Origin: Corallincola holothuriorum
GTDB taxonomy: Bacteria; Pseudomonadota; Gammaproteobacteria; Enterobacterales; Neiellaceae
DNA: 64,000 nt
Direction: 5' to 3'
NCBI RefSeq assembly: GCF_003336225.1
Contig: NZ_QPID01000001.1
Span: 558,001-622,000 of the forward strand
A program made the translations under genes and the position numbers. Below the pieces are notes generated by a model. That model was not told the DNA's origin. It saw only the letters and a list, made by a program, of their open reading frames with translations, and made no database searches. Of this stretch, positions 26,929-36,912 are shown one piece after another (positions within the stretch are counted from its first letter, which is position 1; each line of letters opens with the position of its first letter).

Positions 26929-27726
26929 TTAATTTTGCTCCTGTTTTTTTGGCGAACCTTTGCGGTGTTCCTGCCATTCAGAAAGCTGCGCATACGCCAT
27001 TACAGTAATAATGGGAAATAGGCTGGCAAAAGCGATCAGACCAAAGCCATCGACCAACGGATTACGTCCTGGTACTGTTTCAGCCAATCCCAACCCTAAC
27101 GCGGCCACTAGCGGTACAGTTACGGTTGAAGTAGTGACGCCACCGGAATCGTAAGCCAATGGAATAATCAACTTAGGCGCCACGAAGGTCTGGATCACTA
27201 CCACGACGTACCCTGCCAAAATATAGAAGTGCAGAGGGTCGCCCACCACAATGCGGTAACTTCCCAAGCTAATGCCGATAGCCACCCCTAACGCAACGGC
27301 AACCCTTAACCCCCAAACACCAATCGCGCCGCCAGAAACCTCGTGGGCTTTAATCGCCACCGCGATTAAGCTAGGCTCGGCAATTGTCGTGCTAAAGCCA
27401 ATTGCCGCAGCGAAGATATAGATCCAGTAGTAATCCTTCCAATCAACGTGAAGGTCTAACTCGTGGGCGTGAGTGTAGATAAACTCTGGACGCGTTAACT
27501 GCTTTGCCATTAACTCGCCAAGCGGAAATAGCGCTTTTTCTAACCCAACCAAAAACAAGCTTAAGCCAATAATCACGTAGACAAAGCCGAGCATCACACG
27601 CTTAGTTCGTGGGATGGGCCGTCGTAACAGCACCAATTGAAAAACCAAGATGATGGTAATGATAGGCAACACATCAAGCATCGTATTAGCCGTGCTATAG
27701 AGTAGTTCTAGTAACAAGCCACTCAT
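26929..27726 (-). CDS. DUF1538 membrane protein, second subunit
   Basis: 265 residues with about seven transmembrane segments. It carries the paired DUF1538 signatures [11 protein letters not shown] after a TTIAEP loop, and [20 protein letters not shown]. The family has been reported as a heterodimeric Na+(Li+,K+)/H+ antiporter (UmpAB) in Halomonas; the same function is inferred here. Its start overlaps the stop of the other DUF1538 gene by four bases, which suits two subunits made in equal amount. The C-terminal tail is charged and cytoplasmic-looking ([17 protein letters not shown]). Confidence 0.85.
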   Translation of the reverse strand: MSGLLLELLYSTANTMLDVLPIITIILVFQLVLLRRPIPRTKRVMLGFVYVIIGLSLFLVGLEKALFPLGELMAKQLTRPEFIYTHAHELDLHVDWKDYYWIYIFAAAIGFSTTIAEPSLIAVAIKAHEVSGGAIGVWGLRVAVALGVAIGISLGSYRIVVGDPLHFYILAGYVVVVIQTFVAPKLIIPLAYDSGGVTTSTVTVPLVAALGLGLAETVPGRNPLVDGFGLIAFASLFPIITVMAYAQLSEWQEHRKGSPKKQEQN

Positions 27727-28457
27727 ATCAACATCCCGTATATCATGACAAATATCATCGGTGTCAGCGACGCGAACGCAATCAAACCAAAACCATCCAG
27801 CATGGGATTACGCCCTTTAATCACACTGGATAGCCCGACACCTAATGCGGTCACCAAAGGGACAGTAATCGTTGATGTGGTGACGCCGCCAGAGTCATAG
27901 GCGATCCCAATAATCTCTCTCGGCGCAAAAACCGTCGTGATCAGCACCAAGATATAACCACCGGTGATCATCAAATGGATCGGCCACCCCCTAAGGATCC
28001 GCAATACACCTATCACAATCGCGACGCCTACAGACAAAGCAACCGTGAGCCTAAGGCCATCGGCATAAGACTCCATCGCTTCCTCGGTGCGAGCAATCAT
28101 GTCACCTTCAGCCGCAACCTCCGCCGCTTCATCGGCCACGGCAATCAGGGCGGGTTCAGCAACGGTGGTACCAAAACCTAAACAAAACGCGAATGCTAAG
28201 AGCAACCAGACATTACCCTTCTGCGCAAAGGCATGGGCGAGATTTTCCCCCAGGGGGAAAAGACCAATTTCCAAGCCACGAATAAAGAACGCCAGTCCAG
28301 CCACAACTAGCAGCAAACCTATAAGAATTTCGGAGAAATTAGGTAACGGTTGTTGCAGCACAACCAATTGGAAAAAAGCGACAACGATGACAATTGGAAG
28401 CAGATCGCGAACCCGCCCCATCAAGGAAGAAAGTAGATTACTTAGCAGTTCCTTCAA
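27723..28457 (-). CDS. DUF1538 membrane protein, first subunit
   Basis: 244 residues, about seven transmembrane segments, with the signatures [20 protein letters not shown] and [20 protein letters not shown] that are repeated in its partner gene. An acidic loop ([17 protein letters not shown]) sits between helices. It probably forms the antiporter heterodimer with the next gene product. The likely start is TTG at 28457, preceded by AGGTGG at suitable distance; no ATG near it fits. As first gene of the operon its promoter must lie in 28458-28620, which it shares with a divergent lipoprotein gene. Confidence 0.85.
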   Translation of the reverse strand: MKELLSNLLSSLMGRVRDLLPIVIVVAFFQLVVLQQPLPNFSEILIGLLLVVAGLAFFIRGLEIGLFPLGENLAHAFAQKGNVWLLLAFAFCLGFGTTVAEPALIAVADEAAEVAAEGDMIARTEEAMESYADGLRLTVALSVGVAIVIGVLRILRGWPIHLMITGGYILVLITTVFAPREIIGIAYDSGGVTTSTITVPLVTALGVGLSSVIKGRNPMLDGFGLIAFASLTPMIFVMIYGMLI

Positions 28458-28621
28458 AAGCCACCTAGAGAATCAGATAAACTTGTTGAATTAATAATGG
28501 GTTAGTTATCTGCTTAACGAAATACGATTATTCAGTTATGTGATGCATAGCGTAATCATTGGTATGTTTTGACCTATGAAAATGATTTATGCACTATAGA
28601 CTGTGAAAAAAATTAAATGTG

Positions 28622-29065
28622 ATGAAAATGAAAGCACGTCGTATTAACGCTCTTATCTCTTTGCTGTGTGCCTTTTTACTGCTAACTGGCTGTGAAGAGA
28701 AAGTCAGTACGCCTGAACAGGCGGCTATTGATTTCTTTGCTGCTATCTACATTCGCGCTGACGTAAACGAGGCTACCAAATACTGCATGCCGGAGTTGGC
28801 CGAGCTGTTAGTTCATTATCGCTCAGCACATTCCGTCAAACGCCATGTGGTTGGGCTGTCAATGAATGACGTTGAACTAACACTTAGCGACACGGATGCC
28901 GATTTTTTCCGTAAAGTAGCTACCCAAGCACAAGTAACCGTGCACTTTAAAGGAAAAATAGACGGTGGTGTTCGAGAGGATGAGCGCACGGTTATTGTTG
29001 TTAAGAAAGGTCTTGAATGGTACGTAGAATCAATCAAGCCAGATATATTCATGACCAATGGCTAA
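28622..29065 (+). CDS. Lipoprotein, DUF4878-like fold
   Basis: About 147 residues. A lipobox (LLTGC) ends the signal peptide near residue 27, so an outer- or inner-membrane lipoprotein is expected. The rest (STPEQAAIDFFAAIYIRADV and the C-terminal VVKKGLEWYVESIKP) resembles small NTF2-like lipoproteins of the DUF4878 type, in which a helix precedes a curved sheet. Function is unknown. It is divergent from the DUF1538 operon and convergent with ggt. ATG 28622 is used; a GTG directly before it at 28619 is the only alternative. Confidence 0.7.
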   Translation: MKMKARRINALISLLCAFLLLTGCEEKVSTPEQAAIDFFAAIYIRADVNEATKYCMPELAELLVHYRSAHSVKRHVVGLSMNDVELTLSDTDADFFRKVATQAQVTVHFKGKIDGGVREDERTVIVVKKGLEWYVESIKPDIFMTNG

Positions 29066-29098
29066 CGTAATCAACGCTAGCCATTGCTGACTCAGGCA

Positions 29099-30844
29099 CT
29101 ATTCTGCCAACGCTAACCCTTCCCGCCGCGGGTCCGCCGCTGCGTCAATAAAGGTGTCACCTACCTCAATAGCATGGATACCACTATTAAGATCAATCAG
29201 TCTCACTCTATGTCCTCTCACCTCTAATGCTTTTTTTAGTAGAGCAATTTCAGTACCCTTTTCCAGCGCAGTGTAATCGTTTCTGTTAGTGACGCGAGGG
29301 AAGTCAATCGCTTGCTGTAAAGCCATGTCCCAATCGATACGCGCCAATAGGCTCCAGGCAACGTAGTCAATAATCCGACTTCCGCCCGGTGAGCCGATAA
29401 CCAACCAGAGGCGGCCATCCGGTCTAAACACCATCGTCGGTGCCATTGAGCTTCTTGGCCTTTTACCTGGTTCAATACGATTAGCCACCGGCAATGCGCC
29501 ACGTGTAGGTTGCAGCGAAAAGTCGGTTAACTGGTTATTAAGTAAAAAGCCTGCGACCATCAGTGAAGAGCCAAAACCCATTTCAATACTCGTCGTCATC
29601 GATACTGCATTACCACGCTTATCAACGATAGAAAGGTGACTAGTGCTCTCAAATTCGGGACTTGCATCCAAAGCTCTCAGGTAGTCGACCGGCTGCCCGG
29701 CTTCAACCACCCCGTCATCGCGGCCTGTAATTAGGCCTTGGCGCAATTCGATATACCTATCATCCAGCATCTCTGAAACCGGTACCGCAACGAAATCGCT
29801 ATCAGCCATATAAATATTGCGATCTGCAAATGCTAACTTAGATGCTTGGGTAAACAGATGAACAGCATCTGCAGAAGTCGGCTTTAGGGCCTGTAAATCG
29901 CTTCCTTCTAACAGTTTAAGTAACTGTAGAACCGCCACGCCACCGGAGCTCGGTGGTGCCATGCCGCAAACTTTATAGCCTCGATACAGACCACAGATAG
30001 GTGTTCGTTCCAGCGCGGTATAATGATTTAAATCCTTTTCGCTCAGTAATCCAGGGTTAACCTTGGCATTGTTAACCACATAGGCGATGCGGCGAGCCAG
30101 CTCACCTTGGTAAAATGCTTTCGGCCCAAACTCGGCAATCGCCGTCAACGTATCTGCCAGTGGCTGATTAACCAATAAGCTACCCTCAGCTATCGGTTTA
30201 CCATCAGGGAAAAAATAGGCCTTGTTCGATTCAAACAATCCCATGCCAGGATTAATATTGGCAGCCACCAACTTAGCCAATCTGGGAGAGACAATGAAGC
30301 CCTCTTTTGCGAGCTTGATTGCGGGCTCGAACAACACTTTCCATGGCAACACGCCATGCTTGTCATGAGCCATTTTCAACATGGCGACCACACCAGGGAC
30401 ACCAACCGAGCGCCCGCCCACCAAGGCATCTTTCCACGCCATTGGCTTACCATCTGGCAGTAGAAACATATCGGGCGTCGCTGCTTGCGGGGCGCTTTCC
30501 CGACCATCGAGGCTGGTCAACGCACCTTCTTTAGCATCGTAGTGCAGCATGAATGCGCCACCACCAATGCCGGATGATTGCGGCTCAACCAGGGTCAATA
30601 CCATCTGCGCCGCAATAGCTGCATCCACGGCACTGCCGCCCGCTTTTAGCATAGCCATCGCAGCTTCACTGGCGTGCTTATTCGCCGTGGCAACCGCAAT
30701 GCTACTGCCGCGCGCTGTTGTTTTCGCACTTAATCCTAACGCTTTTTCCGGCTCTAGCTGCTCCTGTGACTCCAGCGGGGTGGCCAATAATCCCAACGGA
30801 AAAAGAAGCACGACCAACAGCCACCAGCGATTTATCCCACCCAC
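29099..30844 (-). CDS. ggt: Gamma-glutamyltransferase
   Basis: Periplasmic Ntn-hydrolase that cleaves glutathione and transfers the gamma-glutamyl group. A signal peptide (WWLLVVLLFPLGLLATPL) is followed by the large-subunit region with GGSAVDAAIAAQMVLTLVEP. Autocleavage is expected before Thr401 in FESTSHLSIVD, which becomes the nucleophile of the small subunit. The PGGSRIIDYV stretch near the C-terminus is the conserved oxyanion region. The 581-residue length matches the family. The start is GTG with GGGAGAG upstream. It stands alone. Confidence 0.95.
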   Translation of the reverse strand: MGGINRWWLLVVLLFPLGLLATPLESQEQLEPEKALGLSAKTTARGSSIAVATANKHASEAAMAMLKAGGSAVDAAIAAQMVLTLVEPQSSGIGGGAFMLHYDAKEGALTSLDGRESAPQAATPDMFLLPDGKPMAWKDALVGGRSVGVPGVVAMLKMAHDKHGVLPWKVLFEPAIKLAKEGFIVSPRLAKLVAANINPGMGLFESNKAYFFPDGKPIAEGSLLVNQPLADTLTAIAEFGPKAFYQGELARRIAYVVNNAKVNPGLLSEKDLNHYTALERTPICGLYRGYKVCGMAPPSSGGVAVLQLLKLLEGSDLQALKPTSADAVHLFTQASKLAFADRNIYMADSDFVAVPVSEMLDDRYIELRQGLITGRDDGVVEAGQPVDYLRALDASPEFESTSHLSIVDKRGNAVSMTTSIEMGFGSSLMVAGFLLNNQLTDFSLQPTRGALPVANRIEPGKRPRSSMAPTMVFRPDGRLWLVIGSPGGSRIIDYVAWSLLARIDWDMALQQAIDFPRVTNRNDYTALEKGTEIALLKKALEVRGHRVRLIDLNSGIHAIEVGDTFIDAAADPRREGLALAE

Positions 30845-31106
30845 GTTATCTCTCCCTATGATGCACAGCGCCTGAACAGTTAAGACTAAAAAATACTACA
30901 ATCACTCAGTTTAACAGACTCACTTCTCAGATCCGTGGCGCTTTCAACATGTTAGAAATAAATAGATACTATTTTGTTAATAAACACTTTAATTTTCACT
31001 AACTTGCTGGCATTCAAGGCTTGTATGCTGTTATAAAGATCAATAACAGTTGGATTGGCTAGATGGGCAAAATTAAACCCACGCCCCCTAAGTAAGGAGT
31101 TAACAA

Positions 31107-31361
31107 ATGAGTGGCAATATGATGATTGTTGTTTTAGTGGCGATTGTGTTCGCTTACTTGGCCTTAACACAGTTCAGCGCCAGAGGCCGCCGTCATAATG
31201 CATTAAAGCAGCGGGTGGATATGCTTGAGACCGAACTGGCAATCTATAAGCAATATGTGAATAAAGAAACACTTGAAGCAATAAACCAGCGCCTACAAGT
31301 CGTTGAAAAAATTGTCACTGACGAAAGCTATGATTTAAAGAAAGAGATAAACGATCTTTGA
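31107..31361 (+). CDS. Small membrane-anchored coiled-coil protein
   Basis: 84 residues: one N-terminal transmembrane helix (MMIVVLVAIVFAYLALTQF), then a charged coiled coil (ALKQRVDMLETELAIYKQYV onward). The layout recalls PspB, but the sequence is not clearly that family and no psp genes are near. The start has an excellent Shine-Dalgarno (AAGGAG). A perfect 12-bp terminator hairpin overlaps its stop codon. Function unknown. Confidence 0.65.
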   Translation: MSGNMMIVVLVAIVFAYLALTQFSARGRRHNALKQRVDMLETELAIYKQYVNKETLEAINQRLQVVEKIVTDESYDLKKEINDL

Positions 31362-31396
31362 TAGCTAACAGGAGAGCCTGTTAGCTATCTGTTATT
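31360..31396. terminator. Bidirectional terminator hairpin
   Basis: GATAGCTAACAG (31360-31371) and CTGTTAGCTATC (31378-31389) are perfect complements around a 6-base loop, with TGTTATT after them. It lies between convergent genes. Confidence 0.75.
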
Positions 31397-32309
31397 AGCT
31401 ACCATACCTGTAATGTAAAACCTTGAGCGCCTTTTCAGGAAAACGATCAGCAAAGGCTGCGGGGTTTGGCAAACGCTGCACAAAACTTAATTCAGGCGCC
31501 CCTTCTTCAACCATCGCGGTTAGATATTCACTGTCTTTTTCTGGCGCATTTAAACAAAGTAATATATCTGCTCCCTCTTCTGCCAAAGAACTGAGCCGCC
31601 TAATCACTTTCGGATAATGTTTATCCAGGGTGAAACTGCTGCCTTGGAAAGAGGGTGGATCAACGATAATCAAACCATAGGGTCCGAAACGTTTTAGCTT
31701 TCCCCAACTATTAAAAAGGTCGTGTCCGAGGAACCTTGCTCCATGTAGATCATTTTTTACATGATTTTGCTTGCCGACACTCAGTGCACCTTTGCTCATA
31801 TCCAAGTTCACCACACTGTCTGCACCACCCGCTAGTGCAGCAACAGAAAAGCCACAGGTATAACTGAATAGATTGAGAACAGAACGCGCTTTGGCATGTT
31901 CCAACACCCACTTCCGCCCTTCCGCCATATCTAAAAATAAGCCATGATTTTGATGGTTAAGCAGATTGACCTTGTATTGCAGGTCATGTTCGGTGACCCA
32001 TAAAGGCTGTGAAACCTCACCATGTAGGCACTCTACTGGCGCACCTTTTAAATAGCGACGTTGGCAAAGGACAGCTTGGATAGGCATCTGCCATTGCCGA
32101 AACTGATCCACTACCGCATCAACAAGCGTATTCACATCATCGTCACTCACTTCACTATAAAAAGTGAACAACAGATGGCTTGCATACCAATCGATAGCAA
32201 TCGACTCTGCACCACCAGTTAGCTGGCCTCGACCATGTAATAATCGTTCAGCATTTTTCACAGATTTAGGCTTTAAAAGTGAAGATAGGATATTTTTTGT
32301 ACAATTCAT
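31395..32309 (-). CDS. Class I SAM-dependent methyltransferase, RlmI/RlmK-like
   Basis: 304 residues with a Rossmann methyltransferase core: motif I in SVLNLFSYTCGFSVAALAGG, the acidic ribose contact in VVNLDMSKGAL, and the catalytic-type DPPSFQGSSF of rRNA cytosine/guanine methyltransferases related to RlmI and RlmKL. The N-terminal domain (about 1-115) is not a recognisable PUA domain. The substrate is probably rRNA or another RNA, by family. It converges with the small coiled-coil gene and shares its terminator. Confidence 0.8.
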   Translation of the reverse strand: MNCTKNILSSLLKPKSVKNAERLLHGRGQLTGGAESIAIDWYASHLLFTFYSEVSDDDVNTLVDAVVDQFRQWQMPIQAVLCQRRYLKGAPVECLHGEVSQPLWVTEHDLQYKVNLLNHQNHGLFLDMAEGRKWVLEHAKARSVLNLFSYTCGFSVAALAGGADSVVNLDMSKGALSVGKQNHVKNDLHGARFLGHDLFNSWGKLKRFGPYGLIIVDPPSFQGSSFTLDKHYPKVIRRLSSLAEEGADILLCLNAPEKDSEYLTAMVEEGAPELSFVQRLPNPAAFADRFPEKALKVLHYRYGS

Positions 32310-32401
32310 GCTATTCTTGTCACCAATTCGTCATCAAAATGTTGTAAACTTACAGAATTAGATGACATTGCATCGCATTCATGGGTTTTAAGGAGGTCAA
32401 G

Positions 32402-32752
32402 ATGTTGACCTTAGTATTGAGCGCTATTTTTATTGCTACTATTCACGGCTATCAAAGGCTAAAAAGCGTAGACCGAACCTTTGCAGACCGTCTAATTAAG
32501 TCGATGATCCTATGTGTTATAGCCACCGCACTGGCGATGTTTAGCGACACAATGACCACAGAAACAATGGCTAGCAAAAGCTTACAGGCAGGCGCTCGTA
32601 TGGCTGCTGTCGGTATTGCCATGGCGGCTGTCAGCCGTGCTTTGCTAGTCATACTGCAATTTGCCAATCATCGTCGCGAAAGTGGCTCTTACGAGATCAC
32701 CTCTTCATCCAATGATAATTCGGAGGATGACCTACTGCCCTGCCGAGGATAG
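32402..32752 (+). CDS. Small membrane protein, unknown function
   Basis: About 116 residues with two to three hydrophobic segments (MLTLVLSAIFIATIHGY, MILCVIATALAMFS, and AAVGIAMAAVSRALLVIL) and a polar, serine/acid-rich C-terminus. ATG 32402 is chosen because AGGAGG lies five bases before it; the longer frame from 32381 ignores that site. It is divergent from the methyltransferase and 67 bases before the TIGR01777 gene. No family recognised. Confidence 0.6.
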   Translation: MLTLVLSAIFIATIHGYQRLKSVDRTFADRLIKSMILCVIATALAMFSDTMTTETMASKSLQAGARMAAVGIAMAAVSRALLVILQFANHRRESGSYEITSSSNDNSEDDLLPCRG

Positions 32753-32819
32753 TGTATAGTTTATCGGGTTTCGTTTGTGACACAATCCGTTATCACTTTG
32801 CACAGCATAGGTGACCTCA

Positions 32820-33728
32820 TTGAACATATTGATCACTGGCGGCACAGGCTTCATTGGCAGCGCACTCACCAAACACCTTAAAAACCAGCATAAGGTGACA
32901 GTGTTAAGCCGCCACCCCTCATCAGCACAAAAACAGCTTGGCTTCGACGTCAAGATCATCTCCTGCCTTAACGACCTTAATGATCTTGACCCATTTGATG
33001 CAGTGATCAACCTTGCCGGCGAACCAATAGCCAACAAGCGCTGGAGTAAACGTCAGAAGTCTAGAATTACTGGCAGTCGTTGGCACATTACCAGTACGCT
33101 CGTGCAGCTCATGCACACTAGCAACAACCCACCATCCATTTTCCTGAGCGGCTCCGCGATAGGGATCTATGGGCGTCAAGGCAACGAGACTATTGATGAA
33201 TCGTTTACAGATCATCATGACGAATTTTCCCACCAGATCTGCCAACGGTGGGAAGAGTTAGCGGAAGGTAAGCCAGACAATGTCCGCCTCTGTATAATGC
33301 GAACGGGGATCGTACTTGGCACCAAAGGCGGGGCCCTGAAACGTATGCTACCGCCATTTCGATTTGGGCTCGGCGGGCCGCTTGCCAGCGGCGAACAGTA
33401 CATGTCATGGATCCACATTAACGACATGGTTAAAGCCATAATATTCTTACTTGATCACCCAACAGCAAACGGCGTTTTTAATCTAACCGCCCCCTCTCCC
33501 TGCACTAACCAGGAGTTTACCGATGCGCTAGGTAAACAGCTGGAACGTCCAGCGGAATTCAGATTACCGCGCTTTCTACTGCGCCTACTGTTTGGCGAAA
33601 TGGCCGATTTATTGATTTACGGCCAACGGGTCGTACCATCACGACTACACGAGCATGGCTTTCATTTCTGTCATAGCCGATTAGATGAGGCATTGGCGAG
33701 CCTACTGGCTCGCCCTAAAACAAAGTAG
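32820..33728 (+). CDS. TIGR01777 family NAD-dependent epimerase-like protein (YfcH-like)
   Basis: Extended SDR protein of about 302 residues: nucleotide-binding NILITGGTGFIGSALTKHL at the N-terminus, NLAGEPIANKRWSKRQK, SGSAIGIYG and MRTGIVLGTKGGALKRML are the conserved blocks of the YfcH/TIGR01777 group. Function is unproven; the C-terminal DUF1731-type segment (FLLRLLFGEMADLLIYGQRV) is present. The start is taken as TTG at 32820, five bases after AGGTGA, rather than GTG 32811, because the family begins right at the nucleotide-binding strand. It converges with ybbP five bases later. Confidence 0.87.
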   Translation: MNILITGGTGFIGSALTKHLKNQHKVTVLSRHPSSAQKQLGFDVKIISCLNDLNDLDPFDAVINLAGEPIANKRWSKRQKSRITGSRWHITSTLVQLMHTSNNPPSIFLSGSAIGIYGRQGNETIDESFTDHHDEFSHQICQRWEELAEGKPDNVRLCIMRTGIVLGTKGGALKRMLPPFRFGLGGPLASGEQYMSWIHINDMVKAIIFLLDHPTANGVFNLTAPSPCTNQEFTDALGKQLERPAEFRLPRFLLRLLFGEMADLLIYGQRVVPSRLHEHGFHFCHSRLDEALASLLARPKTK

Positions 33729-33733
33729 TGTTG

Positions 33734-36223
33734 TCAGTGCGTTGCCACGCGCGACTTTGACGCCCGTAGCAACCTACTGGTTAGCCAAAACGCCAGTGGT
33801 AATGTCGCCAACATGCCGACAACAGGTCCCAGCAACCACAACTGCCCATGCCAGCGGGGAGATTGTTCGAATATCCATAAGGCCTGAGCACCTAACAGCG
33901 CTTCTGCGATCACCGACGCAATCACACCAGCCAATATACCAACCAAAACAAACTCCGCCATCAACAGACGTTTTAAGGCACTATCACTGGCACCAAGTAT
34001 ACGATAAATATGCAGTTCACGGTGGCGGCGGACAAAACTCCCCATCACCAACGAAGCCGTCACCAGTAACGCTGTTATTAACACCAACACCACTAGCACG
34101 GTCACCACTTGCACGATCTGCACTAGATAGCCGGCAAACTTCGCTAATATTTGCTCAATATCAATCAAGCTCACAGCGGGATATTGCCGCATATTGGTAT
34201 ACAACCAATCCCTACTCTCATACGGCAAGTAGAAGCTGGTAATATAAGTATGTGCATAAGCATCCAAACTACTTTTTGGAAAGATCACAAAAAAGTTCGG
34301 ACGCATCGATTTCCAGTCTAATGAACGTATGCTAGTGATCGGTAGAGAAATCTCGCCACCGGTAACAACAAAAGTAAGCCGATCACCCAATTCAAGTTCG
34401 AGCCGCTTGGCCATACCCTCTTCAACAGATAAACCTTCGCCGTTGACGGTTTTCTGCCAGTCACCCGCTTCAATTACATTATCTTCAGGTAACGTATCAG
34501 TCCAAGTCAGGTTCAACTCTCTATTGATCCCTCGACGTCGTCCTTGCTGCTCTTCTATGGCGGCTTTGCCATCACGATCATCGACCACCTTTTCACCATT
34601 AATGCTAGTTAAGCGGCCACGAATAATGGGATAAAAACCGCTTAAGCGTCCTTCCTGGTTGGTGATCTGCTGCGCCAGCACAGTGCGCTCATCTGGGTTT
34701 ACATTGACCAAAAAGAAATTAGCCGTTTGCTCGGGTACCAGGCGTTGCCATTCATCAATAAGATCTGAACGCACAAATACCATCGCCAAAGTCAGTGCAA
34801 TGGCAAGAGTTAAGCCGACCATTTGGATCGTCACACGAACCCGTTGCCGCACCAATAGCAGCATTGCCAAGTGCAATGTTTTCATCTGCGCCGGTACACG
34901 AATTCGTTCGACCAATAGCAGAACACCACTGCTCAACAGCGTTAAAACGATGATTAACCCAAGCATAAGTAGCAGATTTAACCAACCACTCACTAATCCG
35001 GTTAACAGCACAAAACCGACCCCGAGTAACACACCGCCTTTCACAGCTGGCGCCTTGGGGGCGCGCTCCGCAGATTCCAGTAATTGACGTGGTCCAACAC
35101 GGAACAGGTAAGCCAGCAAAGGTGCCAACAAGCAGACGCAAGCCACAACCCCACTGAGCGCAGCCAGCAAGTATGGCCGCACGCCGATTGATTGTTCGGC
35201 TAGCAGCGGCGCAAAAGAGGCCATCTGCTGAGCCGCCATATAATCAAGACCACTACCAACCAATAACCCAAACGCAACCCCTGCAAATACAGTGATACCT
35301 AAGTGCAGGCCAAACTGCGCCAATAACAAACGTTGAGAGGCACCCAATATCCGCAGTACACCGATCCGCCGAGTTAATGGGCCTGCATAGGACTGTAACG
35401 AAGACCACATCGCGATCAGGGTCAGCGCTAATGCTGACACCATGGCCAAAAATAGCACCTGTTGTGCACGTTGATAGGCATCCCCCAAATTAGATTCGCT
35501 ATCAACTAACGAGGTCAGGGTGTGGCGCTCTTTTTTGTTCTGCTTGAGCCAATGGTACCAGTCATCAACGAGCTGTGAATCGCCACTAAAGAGATAACGG
35601 TAATTAACGCGGCTACCCGGCCTTATAACACCGCTTCTTGCAACATCGTCGAGGTGGATTAAGCTCGGAGGCGACGAGCTAAACACCCCAAAAGCAACAT
35701 CCGGTTGCTCCAGCAAGTAGTGGCTGAAAGTCAATTCAGTATCGCCAACTTCAACACTCTCCCCCACAGCAACTGACAGCTGTAGCGCCAGCGTTTCACT
35801 CAACCAAACCGAGCCAGGCTCAGGGCCATGTTTCACCCAATAACCTTCACTGCCAAAAGCATCGCTGATACGCAGTTCACCACGCAGAGGATAACCTTCA
35901 GCAACCGCTTTCACTGATGACAACTGCAAGCGGTCTCCAGCAAACATCATGGTAGAAAAACGCAACATCTGGGTACTGTTCAGCCCCCTTAAGTGGGCGT
36001 CATCTAACCATGACTGGTCAACCGGTTGCGGTGCAGATAGGACAATATCGGCGGCTAAGAAACCAGAAGTGGAACGTTGTAAAAACACCTCGATACGCTG
36101 GCTGAGAGCCAAAAACCAGAACAGGATTGCCACAGCCGCGGCCAGGGATATCCACCAAAGATAGAGCGACGCACCTCTGCGCTCCCCTTTAAGCATGTTT
36201 AAGCTGTTTGCCAGCAAACTCAT
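33734..36223 (-). CDS. ybbP: ABC transporter permease YbbP (FtsX family)
   Basis: 829 residues with about ten transmembrane helices arranged as two FtsX-type permease modules around periplasmic MacB-like domains. The first helix follows SLYLWWISL, and the last module is VLVVLVLITALLVTASLVMG. It pairs with the YbbA ATPase; the two overlap by ATGA. The YbbA-YbbP system, beside tesA in E. coli, is thought to extrude or mobilise hydrophobic molecules or lipoproteins, but its substrate is not settled. There are no truncations. Confidence 0.92.
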   Translation of the reverse strand: MSLLANSLNMLKGERRGASLYLWWISLAAAVAILFWFLALSQRIEVFLQRSTSGFLAADIVLSAPQPVDQSWLDDAHLRGLNSTQMLRFSTMMFAGDRLQLSSVKAVAEGYPLRGELRISDAFGSEGYWVKHGPEPGSVWLSETLALQLSVAVGESVEVGDTELTFSHYLLEQPDVAFGVFSSSPPSLIHLDDVARSGVIRPGSRVNYRYLFSGDSQLVDDWYHWLKQNKKERHTLTSLVDSESNLGDAYQRAQQVLFLAMVSALALTLIAMWSSLQSYAGPLTRRIGVLRILGASQRLLLAQFGLHLGITVFAGVAFGLLVGSGLDYMAAQQMASFAPLLAEQSIGVRPYLLAALSGVVACVCLLAPLLAYLFRVGPRQLLESAERAPKAPAVKGGVLLGVGFVLLTGLVSGWLNLLLMLGLIIVLTLLSSGVLLLVERIRVPAQMKTLHLAMLLLVRQRVRVTIQMVGLTLAIALTLAMVFVRSDLIDEWQRLVPEQTANFFLVNVNPDERTVLAQQITNQEGRLSGFYPIIRGRLTSINGEKVVDDRDGKAAIEEQQGRRRGINRELNLTWTDTLPEDNVIEAGDWQKTVNGEGLSVEEGMAKRLELELGDRLTFVVTGGEISLPITSIRSLDWKSMRPNFFVIFPKSSLDAYAHTYITSFYLPYESRDWLYTNMRQYPAVSLIDIEQILAKFAGYLVQIVQVVTVLVVLVLITALLVTASLVMGSFVRRHRELHIYRILGASDSALKRLLMAEFVLVGILAGVIASVIAEALLGAQALWIFEQSPRWHGQLWLLGPVVGMLATLPLAFWLTSRLLRASKSRVATH

Positions 36224-36912
36224 TGCTTCACGACCTCCAATTGGCCATTGGTGAGCCTAAGTACCCGTTGACACTTTGCTGCTAACGCCTCATCGTGGGT
36301 CACAAGCAAAAGTGTGGTTCCTTGCGCTTCATTTAGCTCAAACAGCAGCTCACTAATGTGCTCACCGTTAGCACGATCCAGATTACCTGTCGGTTCATCT
36401 GCAAGCAGAATGTTAGGTTGATGGACAAATGCGCGAGCGATCGCCAGACGCTGTTGCTCACCGCCCGACATCTGTTGTGGATAGTGGCGCGCCCTTTGCG
36501 CAAGGCCAACCTTTTCCAGCATCCCTTCAGCCTGACCTTTGGCGAGTATTTTTCCACACAGCTGCGAGGGCACCGTCAGGTTCTCAACCGCCGTTAACTC
36601 GGGGATAAGCAAAAATGATTGGAAAACAAAACCAATATGCTCAGCACGCATTGCTGCTAATGCTGATTCGGAGATATTAGTGATGCTCTGCCCCGCCACC
36701 GACACTCCTCCTGCCGAAACGCGCTCGAGCCCGGCGGCTAAAGAGAGTAATGAACTCTTACCCGCGCCAGACGGCCCGATAATGGCGACCGTTTCACCCT
36801 GCTTGACTTGTAACGACACACCATCGAGGATGGAGAGGCTGCCTTCAGGGCCGTCAACTGTATAACTGACTTGTTGGAATTCAATCATGTTTAACGCTGT
36901 TTCGTCTCGCAT
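36220..36912 (-). CDS. ybbA: ABC transporter ATP-binding protein YbbA
   Basis: About 230 residues of the LolD/MacB-type ATPase family: Walker A GPSGAGKSS, signature MSGGEQQRLAIARAFVHQP, Walker B ILLADEPTGNLD, H-loop LVTHDE. It energises the YbbP permease. The start is uncertain: ATG 36888 has no Shine-Dalgarno, ATG 36912 has GAGGA 11 bases upstream, and ATG 36930 has none. With any of these the 5' end overlaps or abuts the divergent tesA start, so each promoter must lie inside the other gene. Confidence 0.92.
   Translation of the reverse strand: MRDETALNMIEFQQVSYTVDGPEGSLSILDGVSLQVKQGETVAIIGPSGAGKSSLLSLAAGLERVSAGGVSVAGQSITNISESALAAMRAEHIGFVFQSFLLIPELTAVENLTVPSQLCGKILAKGQAEGMLEKVGLAQRARHYPQQMSGGEQQRLAIARAFVHQPNILLADEPTGNLDRANGEHISELLFELNEAQGTTLLLVTHDEALAAKCQRVLRLTNGQLEVVKQ

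Noticed and set aside
33685-34242. 185-codon plus-strand ORF across the end of ybbP
   Set aside because: Antisense to well-conserved YbbP permease sequence; low-complexity peptide and no start signal.
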